Shown piece after piece: positions 22,950 to 31,492 of a stretch of 64,000 nt of DNA. The stretch covers positions 1-64,000 of the forward strand of contig CP097466.1 of the NCBI GenBank assembly GCA_041874725.1. The letters are read 5' to 3'. The notes below the pieces were generated by a model. That model was not told the origin of the DNA, ran no database searches, and saw only the letters and a program-made list of their open reading frames with translations. The DNA comes from Duganella sp. BuS-21 (GTDB lineage: Bacteria > Pseudomonadota > Gammaproteobacteria > Burkholderiales > Burkholderiaceae_D). A program made the translations under genes and the position numbers. Positions within the stretch are counted from its first letter, which is position 1; the number at the start of each line of letters is the position of its first letter.

Positions 22950-23390
22950 TCATTCCTTCCATTCACGCAGGATCTGCAAGAGGTCTTGCTTCGTCGCCCG
23001 TTTGGCCTTGAGTATGGTCGAAAGTTCATCCCGGCTGACGGGATAGTCCGCCATTAGTTTCGGCAACTCGTCCGACTCTACGGTTCTCAGCCAAATAGGA
23101 CTGATGCCATCGCCCCCAGTGGGCGCTGATTTAAACTCGCCTTTAAAATGAAAATAGACGTGATAGGTACTATGTCCCTCATCCCAGCTTTTGTCGTAGT
23201 ACATCACCGTCCCAGCTGGTAACAACGAATAACTATTCTGTTTTTCTCCTTCTATAAGAAGGGGTTCCTCCAGCCGAAACGTCTTCTTACTGTTTAGATG
23301 AATGACGCCACATTCTGATAGCAAGATGCCGGAAATCGCAGATGCCAGTGCCACCAAAACCACAATGAGTATCAGGGATGTCTTTCTCAT
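22950..23390 (-). CDS. Small membrane-anchored hypothetical protein
   Basis: A 146-residue protein starting MRKTSLILIVVLVALASAISG at 23390: one N-terminal membrane segment or uncleaved signal, then a soluble domain (SLLPAGTVMYYDKSWDEGHSTYHVYFHFKGEF...). I do not recognise a family. The beta-rich GTVMYYDKSWDEGHSTYHVYF stretch suggests a periplasmic beta-sandwich. The frame is open to 23441 but the extra residues are not signal-like. Its composition is AT-rich. It lies precisely between the two direct repeats at 22811 and 23603, so it may have been inserted or duplicated together with the J-domain gene remnant. Confidence 0.65.
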   Translation of the reverse strand: MRKTSLILIVVLVALASAISGILLSECGVIHLNSKKTFRLEEPLLIEGEKQNSYSLLPAGTVMYYDKSWDEGHSTYHVYFHFKGEFKSAPTGGDGISPIWLRTVESDELPKLMADYPVSRDELSTILKAKRATKQDLLQILREWKE

Positions 23391-23554
23391 TTTTGAGCCC
23401 CGTGATCTAGCGTCGTAACATGAACAGAATCGCTCTTTCAACGCGATGCAGTTGCGACATACCGTTTAGTTCAGGCGAAATTTTCGTGGCACTCCACATT
23501 GGCAGAACGCCGCGAAAGCGGGAGTGCATGCGCATGCCGGCAAACGTACTATGG

Positions 23555-23574
23555 GTTCCCGCCTTCGCGGAAAC
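23555..23574. repeat. REP-like palindrome (degenerate right arm)
   Basis: GTTCCCGC (23555-23562) and GCGGAAAC (23567-23574) around CTTC, followed by GACGG. An inverted relative (CGCGAAAGCGGGAGTGCATG) starts at 23511, so the 270-bp gap between the two minus-strand genes carries a pair of these elements in opposite orientation. Confidence 0.55.
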
Positions 23575-23602
23575 GACGGGGCTACTTAGCGGCACCACTA
23601 AG

Positions 23603-23681
23603 CAGGTTGTCGATCATGTCATGAGAAGAAACAGGCCTTATTGAGAAAGCGCAAGTCCGCTCAGTAATCCCAATCATCCTC
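23603..23681. repeat. Direct repeat copy 2 (3' end of J-domain gene)
   Basis: Partner of 22811-22891. It covers the last codons and stop of the J-domain gene (minus strand, stop at 23661) and about 58 bp downstream of it. Confidence 0.7.
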
Positions 23682-24721
23682 GCGCGGGGCGGGAATCCGG
23701 TAGGTTTTCAGCCACGCTTTCAGCTGTTTTATGTCGTGGAATGCTGCGGCATCGCGTTCGCTGTTGGCCACCATGGTGCGCATTTGTTCGAATTCTTCCT
23801 GAATCTTGCGCAACGCCACCTGCGGCGTCAGCCGCCGCGAGTGCCACAGGTCCCACTCTCTTCTCAACATATCTTCAATCTCGAAGACCTCGCGCATCAC
23901 TGCATTGACTTGCTGTTGCATCACCGTATTAAGCTGGCCGATCCGCTCGTCGCTGAGGGCATTCACGCCGGCCTGGTCGATCTGAGCGATCTGCAATTGC
24001 AGTTCCAGCAAGGCCAGCAGGTCGTTCTTTTCATACGCGGCGTTCGCCTTTTGCATCAAGGCCGTCTTGCGGTCGCGCTCTTCGGGGTCGGGTTCGCGGT
24101 CCGGGTGCAGTGCGCTGGCCAGCTTACGGTAAATCTCACGCGACGACTGCTGTATCAATTCCTGCTCGGCCGCCCTGCGCAGGTCCTGTTTGGATGGGCG
24201 GGACGGCTTCGGCGCAGGCTCGTCGTCCGGGTCGTCCGGATCGCCCACTTCGGCTGCCAGCTGAGCTCGCACGCGCTCTCGCCATGCAGCAGTGCCGGGG
24301 TCGTAGAAAGGCTTTTCCCAAGGCATCAGTTGGGGAGTTTCCTCCTCGTTCAAATCGTCTTCGTCCGCAGGGCCATATTGATCGACGATTGCCTGCAGCT
24401 CCGGATCGTCGCGCATGGCAGGTCGTCGCTGATGGACACGACCAGCCAGGCCAGCTTGTCCTGGTTGCGCACACTTATGGACTTGTGACTGTAAGCCTGG
24501 TCGAACAAGAACACCATTTTGCGCCGGTTCGCATCGTAGGTGTGGGCCAGCGACGGCAGTTCATCCTCGGCCAACTGCCGGATTTTTGGCAGCGTTTCCT
24601 ACCAGCCCGCCAGCAGTCCGCGCTCCTTTTCCAGTTCTTTGCTTAGTTTTCTGAACCGCTTGCGCGCAGGCGACTGCGGCGCGTTTTCGTCATCGGCAAG
24701 GTGCAGGGTGGGAGAGGACAT
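23661..24721 (-). pseudogene. J-domain (DnaJ-like) protein gene, broken by a stop and a frameshift
   Basis: From the ATG at 24721 the frame reads MSSPTLHLADDENAPQ...KELEKERGLLAGW and meets a TAG (24599-24601). The same frame then continues ETLPKIRQLAEDELPSLAHTYDANRRK...DKLAWLVVSISDDL until about 24422, where one base appears to be missing. The remainder (MRDDPELQAIVDQYG...) continues in another frame to 23661. The last part holds a J-like motif with the HPD tripeptide (YRKLASALHPDREPDPEERDRK) and ends PREDDWDY. Intact relatives would be DnaJ-type co-chaperones of unknown client. A 5'-truncated product from the ATG at 24416 (251 residues, including the HPD region) might still be made. Confidence 0.8.
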
Positions 24722-24810
24722 AGGCGGGACGAAGTGAAGAGTCGAAAAAGCCAATTATACCGATCCCGCTACAGCTCCGGTCCGTGCCGGGATTGCCGTA
24801 AAATGGCGGG

Positions 24811-26271
24811 ATGAAAGCCGACAAAGCCCTCGCTACTTACCAGCGCCTGCGCCAGCAGCCGTTGTGGCGCTTGCTGGCCGCGCCCAGCGGGCCGACCGCG
24901 CTGGCTTTGATGCAGACCCACCTGTACGACGCCGAGCGCAGCTTGCCGGCCTCGATCCTGCACGAACGCATCGGCCGCGAACTGGAGCAGTTGCGCGCGC
25001 GCGGCGAACACTGGCCGCAGACGGCGCAGGCCTATGTTGCCGCCTGGCTGGCCGAAGGCCATCTGGAACGCCGCTTTCCACCCGGCGCGTCGGAGGAGGA
25101 ATACGAACTGTCCACCTCCACCATCGAAGCCATCCGTTTCATCTCCGGCCAGGTCGAACGCCATTCGGCCGCCACCGAAAGCCGGCTTGGCCTGGTGATC
25201 GATGCGCTGGCCAAGCTGGCCGAGGACACCGACAGCGACAAGGCGCGCCGCATCAGCCGGCTGCGCGCCGAGCAGGACCGCATCGAGCGCGAGATCGCCG
25301 CCATCGAGCAGGGCGTGCTGCACATCCTGCCGCAATCCGCCGCGCTGGAACGCACGCGCGAAGTCATCACCCTGGCCGACGGCCTGGCCGGCGATTTCCG
25401 CCGCGTGCGCGATCAGTTCGAGCAGCTCAACCGCGACCTGCGCGCGCGCATCATGGAAAGCGACGGCAACCGGGGCGAGGTGCTCGATTCGCTGTTCGCC
25501 GGCATCGACCTGATCACCGACAGCGAAGCCGGCCGCACCTTCTCGGCCTTCTGGCGGCTGTTGACCGATCCCGAGCAATCAGCCACGCTGGAGCAAGCGC
25601 TGGACCAGTTGATGACGCGCGAATTCGTCGCCCACCTCGACAGCAAGGAGCGCAAGTTCCTGCTGCGCCTGACGCGCACCCTGCTGGAGCAAGGCGGCGC
25701 CGTCCACGACGTGTTGCAATCGTTCGCCCGCAGTCTGAAGAATTTTGTCGAGAGCCGTGAATTCCTGGAGCAGCGCCGTCTCAACGCGCTGCTGCGCCAG
25801 GCCCAGCTTGCAGCGCTGCGCCTGAAGGATGAAGTCAAGGCCACCGACACGCTGAACTACACGCTGGCCCTGACCAGCAGCAAGCTCGCCTCGCTGTCGC
25901 AATGGCTGCTGCACGATCCCGCGTTGCAGGCGCTGCCCGGCGGCATGCAAGAGGGCGAGGCGGCGCCGATCGGGCTGGACACCGTAAGCGAGCTGGTGGC
26001 GCAATCGGAAATCGACTTCCGCTCGCTCCAGGTCCACGTGCGCGCGGTGCTGGCGCTGCAATCGCAGGCCAGCGTGGCCGATGTGCTGCGCGCCTATCCG
26101 GCAACGCAGGGACTGGGCAGCGTACTCGGCCTGCTGGCCCTGGGCAGCCGCCACGGCGTGATCGGCGAGCATCACGAAACCGTCAGCTGGACCGGCGGCG
26201 ACGACCAGCCGCGCAGCGCCCGCATCCCCGTTGTCTACTTCACCAAAGAACGCGCCCATGAACTTGCCTGA
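24811..26271 (+). CDS. jetA: Wadjet defence protein JetA (DUF3375)
   Basis: A 486-residue kleisin-like subunit of the type I Wadjet complex, an SMC-type machine (JetABC) that recognises circular DNA by loop extrusion and has JetD cut it. The DUF3375 family character shows in MKADKALATYQRLRQQPLWRLLAAP at the start and the long alpha-helical body (ERHSAATESRLGLVIDALAKLAEDTD, EQDRIEREIAAIEQG) and winged-helix ending. It is the first gene of four overlapping genes; the ATG at 24811 follows a GGCGGG ribosome binding site. The composition is as GC-rich as the core genome. Confidence 0.93.
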   Translation: MKADKALATYQRLRQQPLWRLLAAPSGPTALALMQTHLYDAERSLPASILHERIGRELEQLRARGEHWPQTAQAYVAAWLAEGHLERRFPPGASEEEYELSTSTIEAIRFISGQVERHSAATESRLGLVIDALAKLAEDTDSDKARRISRLRAEQDRIEREIAAIEQGVLHILPQSAALERTREVITLADGLAGDFRRVRDQFEQLNRDLRARIMESDGNRGEVLDSLFAGIDLITDSEAGRTFSAFWRLLTDPEQSATLEQALDQLMTREFVAHLDSKERKFLLRLTRTLLEQGGAVHDVLQSFARSLKNFVESREFLEQRRLNALLRQAQLAALRLKDEVKATDTLNYTLALTSSKLASLSQWLLHDPALQALPGGMQEGEAAPIGLDTVSELVAQSEIDFRSLQVHVRAVLALQSQASVADVLRAYPATQGLGSVLGLLALGSRHGVIGEHHETVSWTGGDDQPRSARIPVVYFTKERAHELA

Positions 26272-26965
26272 CGACGACGCTTTCGCACCACCGGCCGACG
26301 CGGTCGCGGTCACAGACACCGCGCCGCCCACCACCGCGCTGTTCAACAACGACAGCGGCGAACTCGCGCTCGATACCCGCCGCGCCCTGGTGCAACTGCT
26401 GTCCGGCCCGGCGCTGGACGGCCGCCGCCATGCCAAGCTGTGGCCGGTGCTGCTGCGCGACGAAGTGGCGGTGCGCCGGCGCTTGTCCGAGTTGTTCCTG
26501 GAACTGGTGATCGACCGCGATGCGCAGGTCGCCTTCACCCGCCAGGCCGATACCGGCGACCTGGAAGTGCCGCTGCTGCTGCGCCGCGCGCAACTGACCT
26601 TCATCGATTCGGTGCTGGTGCTGTACCTGCGCCAGCGCCTGACGCAGGCGGAAGCACACGGCGAGCGCGCGGTGGTGTCGACCGAAGAGATGGTCGAGAA
26701 CATGACGCTGTATGAGCGCGCCGCCAGCACCGACCGCGCCGGCTTCACCAAGCGCGTGCACGCCTCGGTGGAAAAGGTCAAGAAGCACAACATCCTGCAA
26801 AAGATCCGCGCCAGCGACGACCGCTACGAGATCTCGCCCACGCTCAAGCTGCTGTTCTCGGCCGAAGAAATCCAGACCCTGACCGCACTCTATCTGCGCA
26901 TGGCCGCCGGCGACGACGCGCACGCCACGCAGCCGCTGTCCACCGACGACGGGGAGGAGGCTTGA
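26258..26965 (+). CDS. jetB: Wadjet defence protein JetB (DUF4194)
   Basis: MukE-like KITE subunit, about 235 residues from the ATG at 26258 (an upstream in-frame TTG at 26231 is less likely). DUF4194 features: RRALVQLLSGPALDGRRHAKLW, ELFLELVIDRDAQVAFTRQ, and TEEMVENMTLYERAASTDRAGFTKRVHASVEKV, consistent with paired winged-helix domains. It overlaps jetA by 14 bases and jetC by 4, so the order and coupling are those of a single operon. Confidence 0.93.
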   Translation: MNLPDDDAFAPPADAVAVTDTAPPTTALFNNDSGELALDTRRALVQLLSGPALDGRRHAKLWPVLLRDEVAVRRRLSELFLELVIDRDAQVAFTRQADTGDLEVPLLLRRAQLTFIDSVLVLYLRQRLTQAEAHGERAVVSTEEMVENMTLYERAASTDRAGFTKRVHASVEKVKKHNILQKIRASDDRYEISPTLKLLFSAEEIQTLTALYLRMAAGDDAHATQPLSTDDGEEA

Positions 26966-29900
26966 ACGCCGAACGCCATCCCGCGCCGCTGATCGGGCGC
27001 GAACAATTCCGCATGCACCGCCTGCAGGTCTACAACTGGGGCACCTTCAACGGTCTGCACGAAGTGCCGATCAGCGAGCGCGGCTTTCTGATCGTCGGCC
27101 GCTCCGGCGCCGGCAAGTCGACCCTGCTGGACGCCTTTTCGGCGCTGCTGGTGCCGCCGCGCTGGATCGACTTCAACGCCGCCGCGCGCGAGGCCGACCG
27201 CACCGGCCGCGACCGCAACCTGGTCAGCTATGTGCGCGGCGCCTGGGCGGCGCAGAGCGACAGCAGCTCCGGCGAGTACACCACGCGCTACCTGCGCCAG
27301 GGCACCAGCTGGTCGGCGCTGGCCCTGCACTACCGCAACGCGCAGGGCCAGGAGGTGGTGCTGGTGCAGCTGTTCTGGTTGCGCGGCAACGCCAATGCGA
27401 ATACCGACGTCAAGCGCTACTTCCTGATTCTGGAAAGGCCGTTCGATTTGCGCGAGATCGGCGATTTCGGCAGCAGCAATTTCGACGTCCGTAAACTCAA
27501 GCAAGCCTTGCCGGAAGCCTATGCGCGCGACGAGTTCCGTCCGTATTGCGAGCGTTTCTGCCGCCTGCTCGGCATCGACAGCGAAATGGCGCTGCGCCTG
27601 CTGCACAAAACACAATCGGCCAAGAATCTCGGCGATCTGAACGCCTTCCTGCGCGACTTCATGCTGGACAAGCCGGAAACCTTCACCGTGGCCGAGCGCC
27701 TGGTCGACGAATTCGGCGAGCTGAACGCGGCGCACCAGGCCGTCGTCACCGCGCGCCGCCAGGTGCAGACACTGGCGCCGGCGCGCAGCCGCCATGACGA
27801 CCTGCGCCGCCTGCGCAACGAGCGCGGTGCGGTGGAGGAACTGCGGGTCGGCATGAACAGCTACCGCGAGCGGCTGCGCATGCGTCTGCTGGCCGAGCAA
27901 CTGGCGGCGCTGGAAGTGGACGCCGATGGTCTGGCCGGCCAGCTGCAACGTCAGCAGGACGTCCTGAACAACCGCACTGCCGTGCTGCGCGACCTTGAAG
28001 CGCGACGCCGCGCAGCCGGCGGCGACCAGATCGAACACCTGGAAGGCGAGAAGAAAACGCTGGGCACGCAGCGCGACGAGCGCCTGCGCCGCCGCAAGCA
28101 GGCCACCGACGCCTGCGAAAAACTGGGCTGGACGCTGCGTCCAGACCCGCAAGGCTTCGCCGCGCTGCAGGGCCAGGCACGCCAGGAGATGGACCAGTGG
28201 CAGGCCAATTCCGGCGACAACGAACCGCAACTCGTGCTCGACCGCGAACGTACGGAAGTCAGTGGCAAACTGGCCGCCGTCACGGCGGAACTGGCATCGC
28301 TGCGCCGCCAGCCGTCCAATATTCCGGTTGCCATGCTGGAGCTGCGCCACAGCATCGCTGCCGCCATCGGCGTGGCCGACGGCGCCCTGCCCTTCGTCGG
28401 CGAGCTGGTTGAAGTCAAGCCGGACGAAGCGGCGTGGCGCGGCGCGGCCGAGCGCGTGCTGCATGGTTTCGCGCTGTCCATCCTGGTGGACAACGATCAC
28501 TACAACGCCCTGTCGCAATACCTGAACGATGTCAACCTCGGCCAGCGGCTGGTGTACTACCGCACCGGCAGCGCCGGCGCCGGTGGCAATGCTTCGCGGG
28601 TAATGAAGACCAGCTCACTGGCGTTCAAGCTCAACGTCAAGGACGCCGCGCATGCCGGCTGGCTCAAGGCGGAGCTACAACAACGCTACGACTACGATTG
28701 CGTGGACTCGCTGCGCGCCTTCCGTGCCGCGCCCGACCGCGCCATGACGTGCGAAGGCCAAATCAAGCACAGCAAGACGCGTCATGAGAAGGACGACCGC
28801 CACAGCGTCGACGACCGCCGCTACTGGGTGCTCGGCTACGACAACCGCGACAAGCAGGCGCTGTATCGACAGCAACAGGAACAGCTCCAGCAGCGCCTTG
28901 ATCAGCTCAATAGGGAGCTCGACAGCCTACGCCTTCAGTTGCAGGCGAGCGGCGCGCGCATCGTGGCCTGCACCACGCTGGTCAACCTCCAATGGCAAGA
29001 GATCGACGTGCTGCCGCCGATGGACCGCATCGCCGCCATCGACCGCCAACTGCAGGCGCTCAAGGAAGGAAACAACGCGCTGCAGCAGATCGAGCAGTTG
29101 CTGGGCCAGCAAACGGCACTGGTGCTGAGTGCAGAAAGCGATGTGCGCGACACCGACGTGCAACGCCGCACCGTACTGGGAAAAATCGACGAGTCCGGCC
29201 GCCAGCTCAAGGCCTTGCAGGCCGATCCCTCCATCGTTACGCCAACGCCGCATCAGCAGCAAGGGCTGGACCGGCTGTACGCCGAGCTAGCGGACAAGGT
29301 CACGCTCGCCAAAGTCGATCAGGCCGACCGCGCCATCGGCAAGATACTGAGCGCACAAGCCGAGGCGCTCAATACCGACATCCAACGCTGCGAGCGCGAC
29401 ATCGAAGCCGCTTTCGCCGTTTTCATCCGCGAATGGAAGGCCGACTCGGACGGCCTGGACGCTACCTTGGCGGCGGCCTCCGACTTCTTCGCCAAGCTGG
29501 CACGGCTGGAAACCGACGGCCTGCCCGCGCACGAGCACCGCTTTTTTGAGCTGCTGCACAACCAGAGCCACCAGAACCTGGCGGCCCTGTCGACCTACCT
29601 GAACGATGGCCGCAAGGCCATCCTGGAGCGCATGGAACTGGTCAACGCCAGCCTGCGCCAGGTGGCCTTCAACCAGACTGCCGATCTCAGCACCTATCTG
29701 TACATCCAGCCCAGCGACCGGCAACTGCCGGAAGTGCGCGCCTTCAAGCAGGATATCCAGAATGCCCTCAGCAACGCCTGGAACGAAGACCGCGAATCGG
29801 CCGAGTCGCGCTTCATCGCCCTGCGCCGGCTGGTCGACGACCTGGCCAGCCAGGAACCGGACAAGCGCCGCTGGCGCGAGGCGGTGCTGGACGTGCGCCT

Positions 29901-30345
29901 GCACGTCGAATTCATCGGCCGCGAGATCGATACCGACGGCAATGAAGTCGAGGTCTACCAAAGCGGTGCCGGCAAATCCGGCGGCCAGCGGCAGAAGCTG
30001 GCCACCACCTGCCTGGCGGCGGCCTTGCGCTACCAGCTGGGCGGCAGCGACCATGCACTGCCGGTGTACGCGCCGGTCGTGCTCGATGAGGCCTTCGACA
30101 AGGCGGACAACGAATTCACCGCGCTGGCGATGAACATCTTCGCCAACTTCGGCTTCCAGATGATCGTCGCCACGCCGCTGAAATCGGTGATGACGCTGGA
30201 GCCGTTCATCGGCGGCGCGTGCTTTGTTGATATCCGCGACCGCAAAATCTCAGGCGTGCTGATGATCGAATACGACGACGAACGGCAGCGATTGAAACTG
30301 CCGGAGCAGGCGCATCTGGAGGCCGCGCTTGAAGCTGCCAAGTGA
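26962..30345 (+). CDS. jetC: Wadjet defence protein JetC (SMC-like ATPase)
   Basis: A 1127-residue MukB/SMC-like ATPase of Wadjet. Walker A GRSGAGKS at 46-53, then a long coiled coil with a central globular hinge-like region (about 440-620), the ABC signature region GAGKSGGQRQKLA around 1002-1014, and Walker B VVLDEAFDKAD with D1042/E1043. It starts with TTG at 26962, inside the jetB stop (TTGA), behind a strong GGGGAGGAGG ribosome binding site. Full length; both ATPase halves are intact, so the motor should be functional. Confidence 0.94.
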   Translation: MNAERHPAPLIGREQFRMHRLQVYNWGTFNGLHEVPISERGFLIVGRSGAGKSTLLDAFSALLVPPRWIDFNAAAREADRTGRDRNLVSYVRGAWAAQSDSSSGEYTTRYLRQGTSWSALALHYRNAQGQEVVLVQLFWLRGNANANTDVKRYFLILERPFDLREIGDFGSSNFDVRKLKQALPEAYARDEFRPYCERFCRLLGIDSEMALRLLHKTQSAKNLGDLNAFLRDFMLDKPETFTVAERLVDEFGELNAAHQAVVTARRQVQTLAPARSRHDDLRRLRNERGAVEELRVGMNSYRERLRMRLLAEQLAALEVDADGLAGQLQRQQDVLNNRTAVLRDLEARRRAAGGDQIEHLEGEKKTLGTQRDERLRRRKQATDACEKLGWTLRPDPQGFAALQGQARQEMDQWQANSGDNEPQLVLDRERTEVSGKLAAVTAELASLRRQPSNIPVAMLELRHSIAAAIGVADGALPFVGELVEVKPDEAAWRGAAERVLHGFALSILVDNDHYNALSQYLNDVNLGQRLVYYRTGSAGAGGNASRVMKTSSLAFKLNVKDAAHAGWLKAELQQRYDYDCVDSLRAFRAAPDRAMTCEGQIKHSKTRHEKDDRHSVDDRRYWVLGYDNRDKQALYRQQQEQLQQRLDQLNRELDSLRLQLQASGARIVACTTLVNLQWQEIDVLPPMDRIAAIDRQLQALKEGNNALQQIEQLLGQQTALVLSAESDVRDTDVQRRTVLGKIDESGRQLKALQADPSIVTPTPHQQQGLDRLYAELADKVTLAKVDQADRAIGKILSAQAEALNTDIQRCERDIEAAFAVFIREWKADSDGLDATLAAASDFFAKLARLETDGLPAHEHRFFELLHNQSHQNLAALSTYLNDGRKAILERMELVNASLRQVAFNQTADLSTYLYIQPSDRQLPEVRAFKQDIQNALSNAWNEDRESAESRFIALRRLVDDLASQEPDKRRWREAVLDVRLHVEFIGREIDTDGNEVEVYQSGAGKSGGQRQKLATTCLAAALRYQLGGSDHALPVYAPVVLDEAFDKADNEFTALAMNIFANFGFQMIVATPLKSVMTLEPFIGGACFVDIRDRKISGVLMIEYDDERQRLKLPEQAHLEAALEAAK

Positions 30346-31492
30346 GGTCCGGCAGTGGCTGACGCGGCGCTACGCCGGCCAGCACCGTCTTTGGCTGTCC
30401 GCAAGCGATAGCCAAAGCTGGCCGCTGCGCATCATGCTGGGGCTGCCGACAGAGGCGGAAGCCCTACGCCAGCCGGAGGCGGTGCGCGCCTGGGCCGATA
30501 GCTGGCGCGCGCCGCATGGCCCGGGCGAACTGGAATGGGTCGACCGACGCTGGAAAGTGCTGGGCAATCAGCGTTTGCCGCAAGCCCTGGTGCTGGCCGA
30601 TGCGGCGCAAGCTGCAGCCTGGGCGGGAGAGCTGGAGCGCTGGCAGCGCGCCGTCAGCCGCAGTGCCGTGCTGCTGCAACATTGGCCGGCACTGGCCGCG
30701 ATTTCGCCGCGCCTGTTCGACGTCCTCGCCGACTATGCGGAGCTTGACTTGCAGCGGCTACAGGATTTGCTCGCATGGCTGCTGGCGCATCCGGCAACTG
30801 GCATGTACCCACGCCAGTTGCCGATCGCCGGACTGGATAGCAAATGGCTGGAGCCGCGCATCGCCATCGTGGCATCGATGCTGGCGACCGTCCGGGGCGG
30901 CGATGGCGATGGTGTCGCCGGCGCCGATGCCTACACCATGTGCGGCCTGAAACGTCCACCCGCAACGCTGCGCATCCGCGTGCTGGACCCGGCCCTGCGT
31001 GCTGTGGTCGGCGGCCTGGGAGACCTCAACGCGCCTATCGACATGCTGGCGCGTCTGCCCTGGCGGCCGGACCATGTGCTGATCGTTGAAAACCTGCAGA
31101 CCGGCCTGGCCCTGGAAGACTTGCCGGGAACGGTAGCAGTGATTGGCCTCGGTTATGCAGTGGACGTGCTGGCGAGACTGCCTTGGGCCGCGCAGGCAAA
31201 CTGCCGGTACTGGGGAGATATCGATACCCACGGCTACGCAATCCTGCATCAGGCGCGCACGGCGTTGCCGCATCTGAACTCGGTCATGATGGACGACGCC
31301 ACCCTGCATCGCTTCCGCGACCTCTGGAGCAGCGAAGGCGCGCAGTCGGCCGCTGCGGAACTGCCTGGCCTCACGCCGGCGGAACATGCCGTGTATGACG
31401 GCTTGCGGCGCCATGCGTGGGGCCAGGGCGTGCGCCTGGAGCAGGAAAGGATAAGCTGGGACTATGCCTGGTCCCGGCTATCCGGGATCTAG
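30329..31492 (+). CDS. jetD: Wadjet defence nuclease JetD (DUF3322/DUF2220, Toprim)
   Basis: A 387-residue nuclease subunit that cleaves DNA once JetABC has stalled on a small circular molecule. The N-terminal DUF3322 part starts MKLPSEVRQWLTRRYAGQHR. The C-terminal DUF2220 Toprim fold carries the glutamate IVENLQTG (E254) and the acidic pair in YWGDIDTHGYAIL (D297, D299), which would hold the metal. The TTG start at 30329 overlaps jetC by 17 bases. All four jet genes are present and intact, so this is a complete type I Wadjet system. It ends tail to tail with the SNF2 helicase, overlapping by 4 bases. Confidence 0.93.
   Translation: MKLPSEVRQWLTRRYAGQHRLWLSASDSQSWPLRIMLGLPTEAEALRQPEAVRAWADSWRAPHGPGELEWVDRRWKVLGNQRLPQALVLADAAQAAAWAGELERWQRAVSRSAVLLQHWPALAAISPRLFDVLADYAELDLQRLQDLLAWLLAHPATGMYPRQLPIAGLDSKWLEPRIAIVASMLATVRGGDGDGVAGADAYTMCGLKRPPATLRIRVLDPALRAVVGGLGDLNAPIDMLARLPWRPDHVLIVENLQTGLALEDLPGTVAVIGLGYAVDVLARLPWAAQANCRYWGDIDTHGYAILHQARTALPHLNSVMMDDATLHRFRDLWSSEGAQSAAAELPGLTPAEHAVYDGLRRHAWGQGVRLEQERISWDYAWSRLSGI

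Noticed and set aside
22730..23029. Short minus-strand frame between tssF and the small hypothetical gene
   Set aside because: It overlaps both neighbours in other frames, has no ribosome binding site and no protein-like pattern; only its middle contains the relic of the J-domain gene 3' end.
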